Shown: positions 1 to 7,793 of the stretch, piece after piece
Layout of the letters: every line of letters starts with the position of its first letter
Numbering within the stretch: position 1 is the first letter of the stretch
From: Actinomycetota bacterium
Lineage (GTDB): Bacteria > Actinomycetota > Acidimicrobiia > Acidimicrobiales > Palsa-688
Direction of reading: 5' to 3'
NCBI GenBank assembly: GCA_021323695.1
Contig: JAJPKN010000032.1
Span: forward strand, 1-34,839
Length of the DNA stretch: 34,839 nt
The notes under the pieces: generated by a model
The model's input: the letters and a program-made list of their open reading frames with translations, nothing else
Told to the model about the DNA's origin: nothing
The model's database searches: none
Made by a program: the position numbers and the translations under genes

Positions 1-61
1 CAAGTGGTGCGCCTTAGGTACTTGACATTAGCGAAGGCAAGTGATTAGAGTTCGTAATTGA

Positions 62-1192
62 GGTTGGAGTTGGTGGCCGTCATACACCACCACTTTGGAC
101 TCGACCGTCCTCCGGCGACGCGTCGCCAATGGCCTGACGAACCGGAGCATCGTCATGACCGGCTTGCGAGGCGTCGGCAAGACAGTTCTGCGAGCTTGCC
201 GCGGCGGCGGCGAAGGATGGCTGGGTTGTGGGCAAAGTCGAAGCCGACCGTGGTGAGAGACGTCGTGGCCTGCGCGAGCAGGTCGCTGGGACGTTCAACC
301 GTGCACTGCGGGAGGCAACGCGACTTTCCAAGCCCGCTGCCGTGTTCCGACAGGCGCTGGCTACGTTCAAGGCGTTCTCTCTTCGTGCCGACCCGAGCGG
401 GGCGCTGACTGTCGGTATTGAGGTCGACACCGAGCACGGTCGGGGCGGTACAGGGTGCTCGAGATGGATCTCGCCGACCTTGCCTTAGATCTCTCAGCAG
501 CAGCAAGTGAACGTGGCGTTGGAGTGTTGCTCCTTGTCGATGAGCTGCAGGACCTGGCACTCGAGGAGCTGGCAGCGATCTGTCGAGCATGCCATGAGGC
601 GGGCCAAAGGGGTAGCCACTTCTATGTCGTCGGGGCCGGGTTGCCATCGCTGCCGGGTCTTCTTGCCGAAGCACGGTCGTACGCCGAGCGGCTCTTTGAT
701 TATTGGCCGATCGGGGCGCTCGACGAGCAAGCAGCGACGGACGCGCTGGTGCGTCCCGCTAACGCAGTCGGGGTCAAGTGGGAGCAAGGTGCAGTGAAGC
801 TGCTCATTGAGCGATCTGCTGGCTACCCGTACTTCCTGCAAGAGTTCGGTAAGGCGACATGGGATTGTGCTCCCCAACAGGCTATCAGGCTCGAAGACGC
901 ACAATGCGGCGTAGAGCAGGGGACGCTGAGCCTCGACCGGGGGTTTTTCATAAGTCGCTGGGAGCGGGCGACGCCAGCCGAGCGCGATTACATGCGGGCG
1001 ATGGCCAGGGACGGCGGTGCCAATAGCCACTCGGGTGCAGTGGCTCGCCGGCTGGGCAAGGCATTGAGCGCGGTTGGGCCGGTGCGCGCGAAGCTCATCC
1101 ACAAGGGGCTCATTTACGCGCCGGAGCACGGCGTAGTTGCGTTCACAGTGCCCGGCATGGCTGCGTTCATTGCCCGGCAACCCGAGGGATGA
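62..1192 (+). pseudogene. AAA/ORC-like ATPase, frameshifted and 5'-truncated
   Basis: Three reading-frame segments join into one P-loop ATPase. The first runs to about 190 and ends with the Walker A motif GLRGVGKT (161-184). The second runs from about 192 to 450 and reads ELAAAAKDGWVVGKVEAD onward. The third starts about 453 and carries the Walker B-like VLLLVDELQDL (near 523-555), then a winged-helix-like C-terminus ending at 1192. The shifts near 190 and 441-453 are opposite in sign, so the frame is restored. An in-frame stop at 59-61 lies just upstream and no ATG precedes the P-loop, so the N-terminus is missing or decayed. The family is the stand-alone 'ATP-binding protein' AAA type, often found in accessory regions; its role is unknown. 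Assembly indels could mimic the frameshifts. The family call is solid and the pseudogene call moderately so. Confidence 0.7.
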
Positions 1193-1310
1193 GCTGCCAA
1201 ACCGACGGGTGAACGGCTCCAGCGTGGGCAACGGAGCCGGCGCCGGGCTGGTTGCCGGCGGCTCCGGCCTCGCCGAGCTGCGTCTTGGGACCGGGAGCCA
1301 CGGTGCCCGG

Positions 1311-1341
1311 GGCTGGCCGGGGGTGTGCACCCCGGGCCGGC
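1311..1341 (-). terminator. Hairpin after the marR stop codon
   Basis: GGCCGGGGGTG and CACCCCGGGCC form a stem with one mismatch around a TG loop. The stem begins 5 bp beyond the stop codon of the minus-strand MarR gene. A second GC-rich dyad lies at about 1227-1258 in the 150-bp gap to the ATPase remnant. There is no T-run. Either hairpin could serve the convergent genes. Confidence 0.5.
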
Positions 1342-1345
1342 TCTG

Positions 1346-1816
1346 TCACTGGCTTGACGTGCCTGTCTCGGCCTTCGCGCGCTGGGGCCCCACGGGGCCA
1401 CGGGGGCGCAGGACGGGGGCGAGGCCGCGCCAAGCAGCAGGCAGGTCCCTTACCAGGCGGTCCAGTTCTTCTAAGTGGAGCGCGGAGAGCGCCTCCAGCC
1501 GGCGGGCACCTTCGTCGGTCAGGTGCAGGCGCACCAGCCGGTGGTCGCTGCCGTCGCGTTCTCGGTAGACGAGACCGGCGGCCTCAGCCCGGTCCACCAG
1601 TTCGACGGTGCTGTGGTGCCTGAGCAGCAGGTAGCCAGCCAGGTCGCCTACTGTCGGGGGCTCTGGCCCGGGGTGGCCGCGTATGGCCAACAGGAGCTGG
1701 TGCTGGGCAGGGGTTAGCCCGGCCGCCTCGGCCTGTTGGGCGCTCCACCGCTCGAACAGCCGGAGGCCGGTCCGCAAGGCGAGCAGCCGGGTGTAGGCCT
1801 CGTCTGGCAGTGCCAT
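1346..1816 (-). CDS. MarR-family transcriptional regulator
   Basis: This 156-residue protein has the MarR winged-helix layout. An N-terminal dimerisation helix (about residues 8-30) is followed by LTPAQHQLLLAI, then a recognition-helix region around LAGYLLLRHHSTVELVDRAE. The wing contains the hallmark D-x-R-x-x-x-(L) stretch (RDGSDHRLVRLHLTDEGARR). The ATG at 1816 is chosen because the gene abuts a strong palindrome (1825-1849) and no earlier start fits. There is no clear ribosome-binding site, so the message may be leaderless. It diverges from the ClC channel gene, and the two share a 117-bp promoter region. Autoregulation, and possibly control of the channel, is inferred from position. The ligand is unknown. 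Confidence 0.9.
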   Translation of the reverse strand: MALPDEAYTRLLALRTGLRLFERWSAQQAEAAGLTPAQHQLLLAIRGHPGPEPPTVGDLAGYLLLRHHSTVELVDRAEAAGLVYRERDGSDHRLVRLHLTDEGARRLEALSALHLEELDRLVRDLPAAWRGLAPVLRPRGPVGPQRAKAETGTSSQ

Positions 1817-1824
1817 CTAGTTAC

Positions 1825-1849
1825 GATATCATCGTGATACGATGATATC
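1825..1849. promoter_or_regulatory. Palindromic operator between marR and the ClC gene
   Basis: Perfect 10-bp arms GATATCATCG and CGATGATATC are separated by the 5-bp spacer TGATA. The element is much more AT-rich than its surroundings and ends 8 bp before the MarR start codon. Size and symmetry fit a MarR dimer site that would block transcription or translation start of marR. Whether it also controls the divergent channel gene, which starts 85 bp away, cannot be seen. Confidence 0.75.
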
Positions 1850-1933
1850 TACCGGACCCTTCTGTCCACGCTTGCCACAGTACCCGGGTGGGCCCCCGAT
1901 CGGTGGTACCCGTTCGGCGGGTAGGCCACGCCC

Positions 1934-3829
1934 GTGAGCGGGGCCGGCCGGCCGCAGGGCGCGCTCACGCCGGGGGTCGTGGCCCCCCAGGGCACCCCCG
2001 CGCCCCTGGGGGACTTCACCGCCAGCCCGGAGGTGTTGCGCCTGGTCCCTTTGGCGGTGGTCGTGGGGGCGTTGGGGGCCGGGGTTGCCCTGGCCCTGCT
2101 CGACATGATCGGGCTGGTCACCAACCTCTGCTACTACCATCGCCTGAGCGCCCAGCTGGTGGCCCCGGGCGCCCATGGCCTGGGCCCGGCTGCTCTGGTC
2201 GTCCCGGTGGCCGGGGGCTTGGTCGTGGGCTTGGTCGCCCGGTTTGGCTCCGAGCAGGTCCGGGGCCACGGCATCCCCGAAGCCATGGAGCGGATCCTCA
2301 CCCAGGGCAGCCGTGTGCAGCCCCGCTTGGCCGTGCTCAAGCCGTTGTCGAGCGCCATCAGCATCGGCACAGGGGGCCCCTTCGGGGCCGAGGGGCCGGT
2401 GATCATGACCGGGGGGGCGGTGGGGTCCATAGCCGGCCAGCTGTTCCGCCTGACGGCGGCCGAGCGCCGGGCACTGTTGGTAGCCGGGTCGGCCGCCGGG
2501 ATGAGCGCGGTGTTCGGGGCACCGGTGGCGGCCACCTTGTTCGGGGTCGAGCTGCTCGTGTTCGAGCTGAAACCCCGCTCCATGGTACTGGTGGCCCTGG
2601 CATCGGCCACGGCCGACGGCCTGCGCCTGTGGGCGGCCCACCTCGGCTTGGTCACCCCGCAGCCTTTGTTCCCGGTGCCCTACCACGGCGTGCTGGGGGG
2701 CATGGCCTTGGCTGGTGCGGCAGTGGTCGGCCTGGCTACGGGCCTTTCGGCGTGGGTGATGACCCAGGCCGCCTACGGTTGCGAGGACCTGTTCAAGAAG
2801 TTGAGCGGCCACCTCCACTGGATGTGGTGGCCAGCCATCGGGGGGCTCGTCATCGGCCTGGGCGGCTTGGCCCGCCCTCAGGCATTGGGAGTGGGCTATG
2901 GCACCATCCACGCCGAACTGCTGGGCCGCTTCGGCGTCGGGGCCTTGGTGGCGCTGCTCGCCGTCAAGCTGGTCATCTGGTCCGTCGGGCTGGGCAGTGG
3001 CACGAGCGGTGGGATCCTGGCCCCGGTGCTGATGATGGGCGCCGCCCTGGGCGGGGCGCTCGGCCATGCCCTGCCCGGGGTGCCCGCAGGCGTGTTCGCC
3101 CTTATCGGCATGACCGGTGCCTTGAGCGGGGTGACCCGGTCCCCCTTTACCGCCATCGTGTTCTCCCTGGAGCTCACCCACGACCAGGGCGTGCTGCTCG
3201 CCCTGCTGGTGGCCGCCACGGTGGCCCACCTGGTGAGCGTGCTCGTCTTGAAGCGCTCCATCCTGACCGAAAAGGTGGCCCGGCGTGGGTTCCATGTCAC
3301 CCGGGAGTACGCCGTGGACCCGCTGGAAGCCACCTTCGTCCGAGAGGTCATGGAGCCAGACGTGTACACCGTGGAGCCGTGGCGGCCGGTAGCCGACTTG
3401 TACCGGGCCATGCCAGAGGGGTCCCCCGAGCGCCGCCAGCGGCTCTACCCGGTAGTGAGCCACGGGCGCTTGGCTGGTGTGCTGCCGTGGTCATCGGTGC
3501 TGGGGGCGCGCCACGAAGCCAAGACGGTGGCCGACGTCATGGCCACCGCGTTCGCCGTGGCTTACCCGGACGAGATCTTGCGGGCCGTCGCCGACCGTAT
3601 GGCGGCGCTGGGCGTAGGGGCCCTGCCCGTGGTCGAGCGGGCCCGCCCCGGGCGCCTGGTGGGCCTGGTCACCCAGTTCGACCTCCTAGAAGCGCGCCAG
3701 AAGCTGCTGGAGGAGGAGCGACGAGCAGAGCGGGCCCTCAACCTGAAGCTGGTCCGTCCAGGGCGCCCGGGGCGGGCCGGCCCACGGCGCCCGGCTCGGT
3801 CAGCGCCCGTACCAGTGCCGCCACCATGA
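1934..3829 (+). CDS. ClC-family chloride/anion channel or exchanger with C-terminal CBS pair
   Basis: This 631-residue membrane protein has about ten hydrophobic spans (residues 35-445) followed by two CBS domains (about 455-600). Family motifs are clear: GHGIP (111-115, the anion-selectivity loop, usually GSGIP), GAEGP (151-155, with gating Glu153) and GSGTSGGILAP (354-364). The segment around FGVELLVFEL (203-212) corresponds to the region of the internal proton-transfer glutamate of E. coli ClC-ec1. By an ungapped alignment that position is Leu207, after Glu206, so coupling is uncertain. The GTG at 1934 is used because nothing in frame upstream is better. The 3' end overlaps the convergent TDT gene by 92 bp, and the C-tail is low-complexity Pro/Arg. 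Likely a plasma-membrane anion transporter; its ion (chloride, fluoride or nitrate) is not determined. Confidence 0.92.
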   Translation: MSGAGRPQGALTPGVVAPQGTPAPLGDFTASPEVLRLVPLAVVVGALGAGVALALLDMIGLVTNLCYYHRLSAQLVAPGAHGLGPAALVVPVAGGLVVGLVARFGSEQVRGHGIPEAMERILTQGSRVQPRLAVLKPLSSAISIGTGGPFGAEGPVIMTGGAVGSIAGQLFRLTAAERRALLVAGSAAGMSAVFGAPVAATLFGVELLVFELKPRSMVLVALASATADGLRLWAAHLGLVTPQPLFPVPYHGVLGGMALAGAAVVGLATGLSAWVMTQAAYGCEDLFKKLSGHLHWMWWPAIGGLVIGLGGLARPQALGVGYGTIHAELLGRFGVGALVALLAVKLVIWSVGLGSGTSGGILAPVLMMGAALGGALGHALPGVPAGVFALIGMTGALSGVTRSPFTAIVFSLELTHDQGVLLALLVAATVAHLVSVLVLKRSILTEKVARRGFHVTREYAVDPLEATFVREVMEPDVYTVEPWRPVADLYRAMPEGSPERRQRLYPVVSHGRLAGVLPWSSVLGARHEAKTVADVMATAFAVAYPDEILRAVADRMAALGVGALPVVERARPGRLVGLVTQFDLLEARQKLLEEERRAERALNLKLVRPGRPGRAGPRRPARSAPVPVPPP

Positions 3830-4859
3830 GCAGGCTCACCCCGGCCCAAGCGGCCACGCCCACCCACACCCACAGCCGGGCAATGGCCACCAGGAAGCCC
3901 AAGTGGGCGGCCCGGCCGAGCGACAGGGAGGCCACCGTGTACATGCCCAGCGGGAAGACGACGCTCCACAGGCGCGGCTCGTAGGCCTTGGAGTAGCCCC
4001 GGACCACGTAGCGCCACAAGCCGAACAGCACGAGCAGGGGGATCCACCAGGTCCCGAAGGCCCACAGGAGGAAGGAAAAACCTAGGACGAACGGGTGCAT
4101 GTCCCGGACCAGGCCCTCCGAGCCAGGCCCGTGCAGCACCAAGATGCCCGCGGCGGCCCGGGTGCTGATGGCGGTGGCCCCCATGGCGATCCAGTAGGCG
4201 GGGCCCATCTCGCCGGCGGTGACCTCCACCAGGAGGAGGCGGAGGAATATGGCCACGATCAGCACGATGTAGAGCATCACGCCCACGGCCCAAAAGGTCA
4301 CGGCCACCACGGGCAGCTGTTCCCGCAGAGGGCCAGGCTGAGAGGTGGCCGCGGCGGCCGAGGCCACGATCGAGACCGACTGGGTGGCGACGACCCAGAT
4401 GAGCCAGGTCCCGTTGATCTCCCTCAGCACCGCCCGGCGGGCGGCGACCATGATGGAAAAGGGCAGGCCATAGCTGAGGACCAGCCAGGCCAGCGCGCCG
4501 GCCGCCCCGAGGGCCAAGGTGGCCCAGGGGTGGCCAGCCATCGACAGGCGGGCCGCCAGCACGTCGGTGCCGGCCACCACGGTGAAATAGGCCATGGCCG
4601 TCGTCGGGTCCTTCAGGCTCTGGCGGAAAAAGGGCCGGTACAGGACGGCGCGGGCGCCATAGGCCAGGCTCAGCAGGACAAAGGCGGCGATGGTGACGCC
4701 GAGGACGACCCGGGACAGCACGCGGTAGCCGAGCAGGTCGGTGCCGACGGAGACGATGCCGCTGCCCATGACCCAGGCGAAGTAGCCGGGGTCCAAGGTA
4801 GCCAGGGCGCGGGGCAGGCGCCCGGGCGGCGTCAGTAGCGGACGCCGATCTTCCGCCAT
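3738..4859 (-). CDS. TDT/SLAC1-family anion channel, last gene of the nar operon
   Basis: This 373-residue protein has about ten hydrophobic segments typical of the C4-dicarboxylate transporter/malic-acid transport (TehA/SLAC1) family. It includes the early LDPGYFAWVMGSGIVSVG segment and the late FPLGMYTVASLSLG segment. The ATG at 4859 lies inside the end of narI (28-bp overlap), which implies translational coupling to the nitrate reductase. SLAC1-type proteins form anion channels, and plant members conduct nitrate and chloride. Bacterial relatives are named for tellurite or dicarboxylates. Because it sits where nar operons usually keep a NarK transporter, a nitrate/nitrite conduit is a reasonable inference, not a demonstrated function. 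The 3' end overlaps the convergent ClC gene. Confidence 0.88.
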   Translation of the reverse strand: MAEDRRPLLTPPGRLPRALATLDPGYFAWVMGSGIVSVGTDLLGYRVLSRVVLGVTIAAFVLLSLAYGARAVLYRPFFRQSLKDPTTAMAYFTVVAGTDVLAARLSMAGHPWATLALGAAGALAWLVLSYGLPFSIMVAARRAVLREINGTWLIWVVATQSVSIVASAAAATSQPGPLREQLPVVAVTFWAVGVMLYIVLIVAIFLRLLLVEVTAGEMGPAYWIAMGATAISTRAAAGILVLHGPGSEGLVRDMHPFVLGFSFLLWAFGTWWIPLLVLFGLWRYVVRGYSKAYEPRLWSVVFPLGMYTVASLSLGRAAHLGFLVAIARLWVWVGVAAWAGVSLLMVAALVRALTEPGAVGRPAPGALDGPASG

Positions 4860-5593
4860 CGCCGGCCGCTGGTACCTGGCTCGTTGGGCCGGGTGGCGAC
4901 CCGGCTGCGGTACACGACGAAGGGCCTCCACAGGTACCAGACCGGGTAGCTCCAGGCGTGCACCAGCCGGCTGAACGGCCAGACGCCGAGCACGGCCCAG
5001 GCGCAGGCGGCGTGCAGCTGGTAGATGATGGGGGCGTGGGCGATGGCCCGCACGTCGGGGTTGCCGACAAAGAGCCCTCGGAACCAAAGCGACACGCTCT
5101 GGCGGTAGTCGTAGCCGCTGCCTAAGAGGTTGACGCCGACTGTCTCTATGATGCCCATGACGATGACGACGGCGAGCAGGACCAGCGCCACCCAGTCGAC
5201 CGGGGATGTCGTGGCCCGTACCCGGGTGACGAAGATGCGCCGGGCGGCCAGCACGGCCACCCCGCCGATCACCAGCACCGCCGCCAGGGTGCCAGCCGAG
5301 GCTGAGAACCACCGGTAGGCAGCTTCGGGGATCCCGATGTCGCGGGTCCAGCGTTCGGGGACAAGGATGCCGATGACGTGGCCGGCGATGGCGGCGAAGG
5401 TCCCGTAGTGGAAGACGGGGCTGCCCCACTTGAGCAGTTTCTTTTCCTGCAGCTCGGTCGAGCGGCTGGTCCAACCGAACTGGTCGTAGCGGTAGCGCCA
5501 GATGTGGCCGACCACGAAAATGGCCAGGGTCACATAAGGCAGGATCACCCACAGGAACAGTTGCGGCACGCTGGCGCCGCTGGCCCCGCTCAC
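4832..5593 (-). CDS. narI: Respiratory nitrate reductase gamma subunit (cytochrome b)
   Basis: This 253-residue integral membrane protein has five predicted spans. It anchors the complex and passes electrons from quinol through two b-type haems to NarH. The four expected haem-ligand histidines are visible. One pair lies in FHYGTFAAIAGHVIGI and the other spans YQLHAACAW to SRLVHAW, matching the E. coli His56/His66 and His187/His205 pattern. The conserved N-terminal GHIWRYRYDQFGW stretch is present. The start is the GTG at 5593, whose GTGA overlaps the narJ stop codon by 4 bp. Length is normal for the family (about 225-250). Confidence 0.96.
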   Translation of the reverse strand: MSGASGASVPQLFLWVILPYVTLAIFVVGHIWRYRYDQFGWTSRSTELQEKKLLKWGSPVFHYGTFAAIAGHVIGILVPERWTRDIGIPEAAYRWFSASAGTLAAVLVIGGVAVLAARRIFVTRVRATTSPVDWVALVLLAVVIVMGIIETVGVNLLGSGYDYRQSVSLWFRGLFVGNPDVRAIAHAPIIYQLHAACAWAVLGVWPFSRLVHAWSYPVWYLWRPFVVYRSRVATRPNEPGTSGRRWRKIGVRY

Positions 5594-6207
5594 CGCAGGG
5601 CCACCAGGGTGGGCGGGACGGCCTGGCCCAGCCCGACGCGCTCGGACGGCGGCCCGTCCTCCCGCCAGCGGGCGGCGGCCTTGCCGGGGCGGCCCACCGG
5701 CCCCAGGGCCAGGGCCACGGACGCTACCGCCGGGGCGTAGGGGCTGCCGGCCCCCTCGAGCTCGGCCCGCAGGGAGCCCAGGGCGTCTTTGTGCTCTACC
5801 AGCAGGGCCTGGCCCCGTGGGTGGGCTGCGGCCAGCTCCAGCAGGGCGGGGAGGAAGTCGGGCAGTTCCCCGGGGGCCAGCGGGAAGCCGGCGGCCCGGT
5901 AGGACTGGGCCAGCTCGGCCAGGACAGCCCCCCGGTCCCGAGTGTCGCCGTAGCGGTAGTAGGTGAGGTACAAGCTCCGTTGCCTCCTGAGGTCGAAGGT
6001 CTCGACGTAAGTGGCAGCCGCCTCGAGCGGGCTCATCCCTGCCAACCATTGCCGGCAGTGCTCCAGGCCGGAGCGGGCGGCACCGGTCGGGAGGCGGCCC
6101 AGGGTCCCGGCCACCGCGGCCAAGTCAGCCTCGAAGCTGGCCTCGTCGGGGTAGCTGAGCAGCACTGAGGCGCAGCTGAAAACCCAGCTGGCGTGGGCCC
6201 GTTTCAT
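5590..6207 (-). CDS. narJ: Nitrate reductase molybdenum-cofactor assembly chaperone
   Basis: This 205-residue cytoplasmic protein belongs to the NarJ/TorD-type chaperone family, which binds NarG during molybdenum-cofactor insertion and membrane assembly. Family features are the N-terminal LLSYPDE segment, YVETFDLRRQRSLYLTYYRYGDTRDRG (residues about 66-92) and PGELPDFLPALLELAA. The ATG at 6207 overlaps the narH stop by 4 bp. A GGAGG seven bases upstream, inside narH, supports this start. The C-terminal tail (about residues 165-205) is Pro/Gly/Arg-rich and poorly conserved. Position in the operon is the standard G-H-J-I order. Confidence 0.95.
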   Translation of the reverse strand: MKRAHASWVFSCASVLLSYPDEASFEADLAAVAGTLGRLPTGAARSGLEHCRQWLAGMSPLEAAATYVETFDLRRQRSLYLTYYRYGDTRDRGAVLAELAQSYRAAGFPLAPGELPDFLPALLELAAAHPRGQALLVEHKDALGSLRAELEGAGSPYAPAVASVALALGPVGRPGKAAARWREDGPPSERVGLGQAVPPTLVALR

Positions 6208-7793
6208 TCGTTGCCCTCCACGCTGGGCCCCCGAGGGGCGGGGCGGCCGCCAGGGCTGAGCGCCAGGTGGAGCCGGCCCTGGCGGTCCCGGCGGGCCAGG
6301 TGGAAGCCGTCGGGCGGGCCGTCCCCGCCCATGCCGGGGCCACCCTCGCTTTCCAGGGAGCAGCCGGACAGGGAGTGCTGGGCCAGGAGGCGGCCCGCGT
6401 CTTCGGCATGAGCGGGAGGGACGACGTAGCGGTCCTCGTAGCGGCCGATGGCCAGGAGGCGGAACAGGTCCTCGGCGTCGGCGTCGGACAGCCCGCCCAG
6501 GGCGGCGCCCGGCCGGAAGGGCACACCCAGCTGCTGGGCGCGCATCATCGCCCTCAGCACGGCCAGCTTCTGCAGCGACGCCCGGACCGGCTCCACTTTC
6601 CCGGCGGTGAAGAGGTTGGCCAGGTACTCGACCGGTACCCGCAGGGCATCGATGGTGGCGAACACAGCCGCGGGGTCGGCATCGTCGTAGCCAACTGCCG
6701 CCGTCACGTCTGCCACCGGGGACAGGGGCGGGATGTACCAGACCATGGGCATGGTGCGGAACTCGGGGTGGAGGGGGAGGGCCACCCGGTGGCGGGCGAT
6801 CAACGAGTAGGCGGGGGACCGGCGGGCGGCCAGCACCCAGTCGTGGGGCACGCCCTGGCGCTCGGCTTCAGCCGCTACGGCGGGGTCGTGGGGGTCGAGG
6901 AACACTGACAGCTGGGCCTCGTAGAGGTCCTGGGGGTCGGGGGTAGCGGCCGCCCCGGCCACCGCGTCGGCGTCGTAGAGCATGAGGCCGAGGTAGCGCA
7001 GGCGGCCCACGCAGGTCTCCGAGCAGACGGTGGGCAGGCCGGCTTCGATGCGCGGGAAGCAGAAGGTGCATTTCTCGGCCTTGCCGGTGCGGTGGTTGAA
7101 ATAGACCTTCTTGTAGGGGCACCCGGACACGCAGAACCGCCAGCCCCGGCAACGGTCCTGGTCCACCAGCACGATGCCGTCCTCTTGCCTTTTGTACATC
7201 GCCCCCGAAGGGCACGAAGCCACGCAGGAGGGGTTGAGGCAGTGCTCGCAGATACGAGGCAGGTAGAACATGAACACCGACTCGAAGTCCAAGACGACTT
7301 TCTCCGCCATGGCCTCGATGTTGGGGTCGCCCAGGGCCCGTTGGGGGGCACCGGCCAGGTCGTCTTCCCAGTTGGCCCCCCAGGTGGGGTTCATCTCCCG
7401 GCCGGTCAGGGCGGAGCGGGTGGACACCGAGGGGGCTTGGGTGCCGGCGGGTGCGGTTATGAGCCGGGCGTAGTCGTAGGTGTAAGGCTCGTGGTAGTCC
7501 TCGATCGTGGGCAGGTCCGGGTTGTAGAAGATGGACAAAAGGCGCCGGAGCCGGCTGCCCCCCTTCAAGCGGAGGCGGCCCTTGCGGTCCAGCTCCCAGC
7601 CCCCCTTCCACTGGCCCTGGTCCTCGTAGCGGCGGGGGTAACCGAGGCCGGGCTTGGTCTCCACGTTGTTGAAGTACATGTACTCGGCCCCGGGCCGGTT
7701 GGTCCAGGTTTGCTTGCAGGTGACCGAACAGGTGTGGCAGCCGATGCACTTGTCGAGGTTCATGACCATGCACACATTGGCCATCACCCGCAT
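6204..7793 (-). CDS. narH: Respiratory nitrate reductase beta subunit (iron-sulfur)
   Basis: This 529-residue electron-transfer subunit has four cysteine groups. CIGCHTCSVTC lies near residue 16, CEHCLNPSCVASCP follows, then CRGWRFCVSGCP, and finally CTFC with a later CSETC. The Trp in CRGW replaces a cysteine, which is the signature of the [3Fe-4S] cluster site of NarH. The protein would carry three [4Fe-4S] clusters and one [3Fe-4S] cluster, linking NarI haem to NarG. It starts at the ATG at 7793, one base overlapping the narG stop (TGATG), with AGGAGG ten bases upstream. It is cytoplasmic and membrane-associated through NarI. The C-terminal about 60 residues are low-complexity and variable. 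Confidence 0.97.
   Translation of the reverse strand: MRVMANVCMVMNLDKCIGCHTCSVTCKQTWTNRPGAEYMYFNNVETKPGLGYPRRYEDQGQWKGGWELDRKGRLRLKGGSRLRRLLSIFYNPDLPTIEDYHEPYTYDYARLITAPAGTQAPSVSTRSALTGREMNPTWGANWEDDLAGAPQRALGDPNIEAMAEKVVLDFESVFMFYLPRICEHCLNPSCVASCPSGAMYKRQEDGIVLVDQDRCRGWRFCVSGCPYKKVYFNHRTGKAEKCTFCFPRIEAGLPTVCSETCVGRLRYLGLMLYDADAVAGAAATPDPQDLYEAQLSVFLDPHDPAVAAEAERQGVPHDWVLAARRSPAYSLIARHRVALPLHPEFRTMPMVWYIPPLSPVADVTAAVGYDDADPAAVFATIDALRVPVEYLANLFTAGKVEPVRASLQKLAVLRAMMRAQQLGVPFRPGAALGGLSDADAEDLFRLLAIGRYEDRYVVPPAHAEDAGRLLAQHSLSGCSLESEGGPGMGGDGPPDGFHLARRDRQGRLHLALSPGGRPAPRGPSVEGNE

Noticed and set aside
58..674. Overlapping frames of 86-173 codons around the P-loop region
   Set aside because: All except the segments joined in the ATPase pseudogene are shadows without family resemblance.
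1829..3463. 544-codon minus-strand frame opposite the ClC gene, and a 698-codon plus-strand frame in another phase
   Set aside because: Both are compositional shadows, rich in Gly, His, Gln, Arg and Pro, without motifs. The ClC frame carries all the family motifs.
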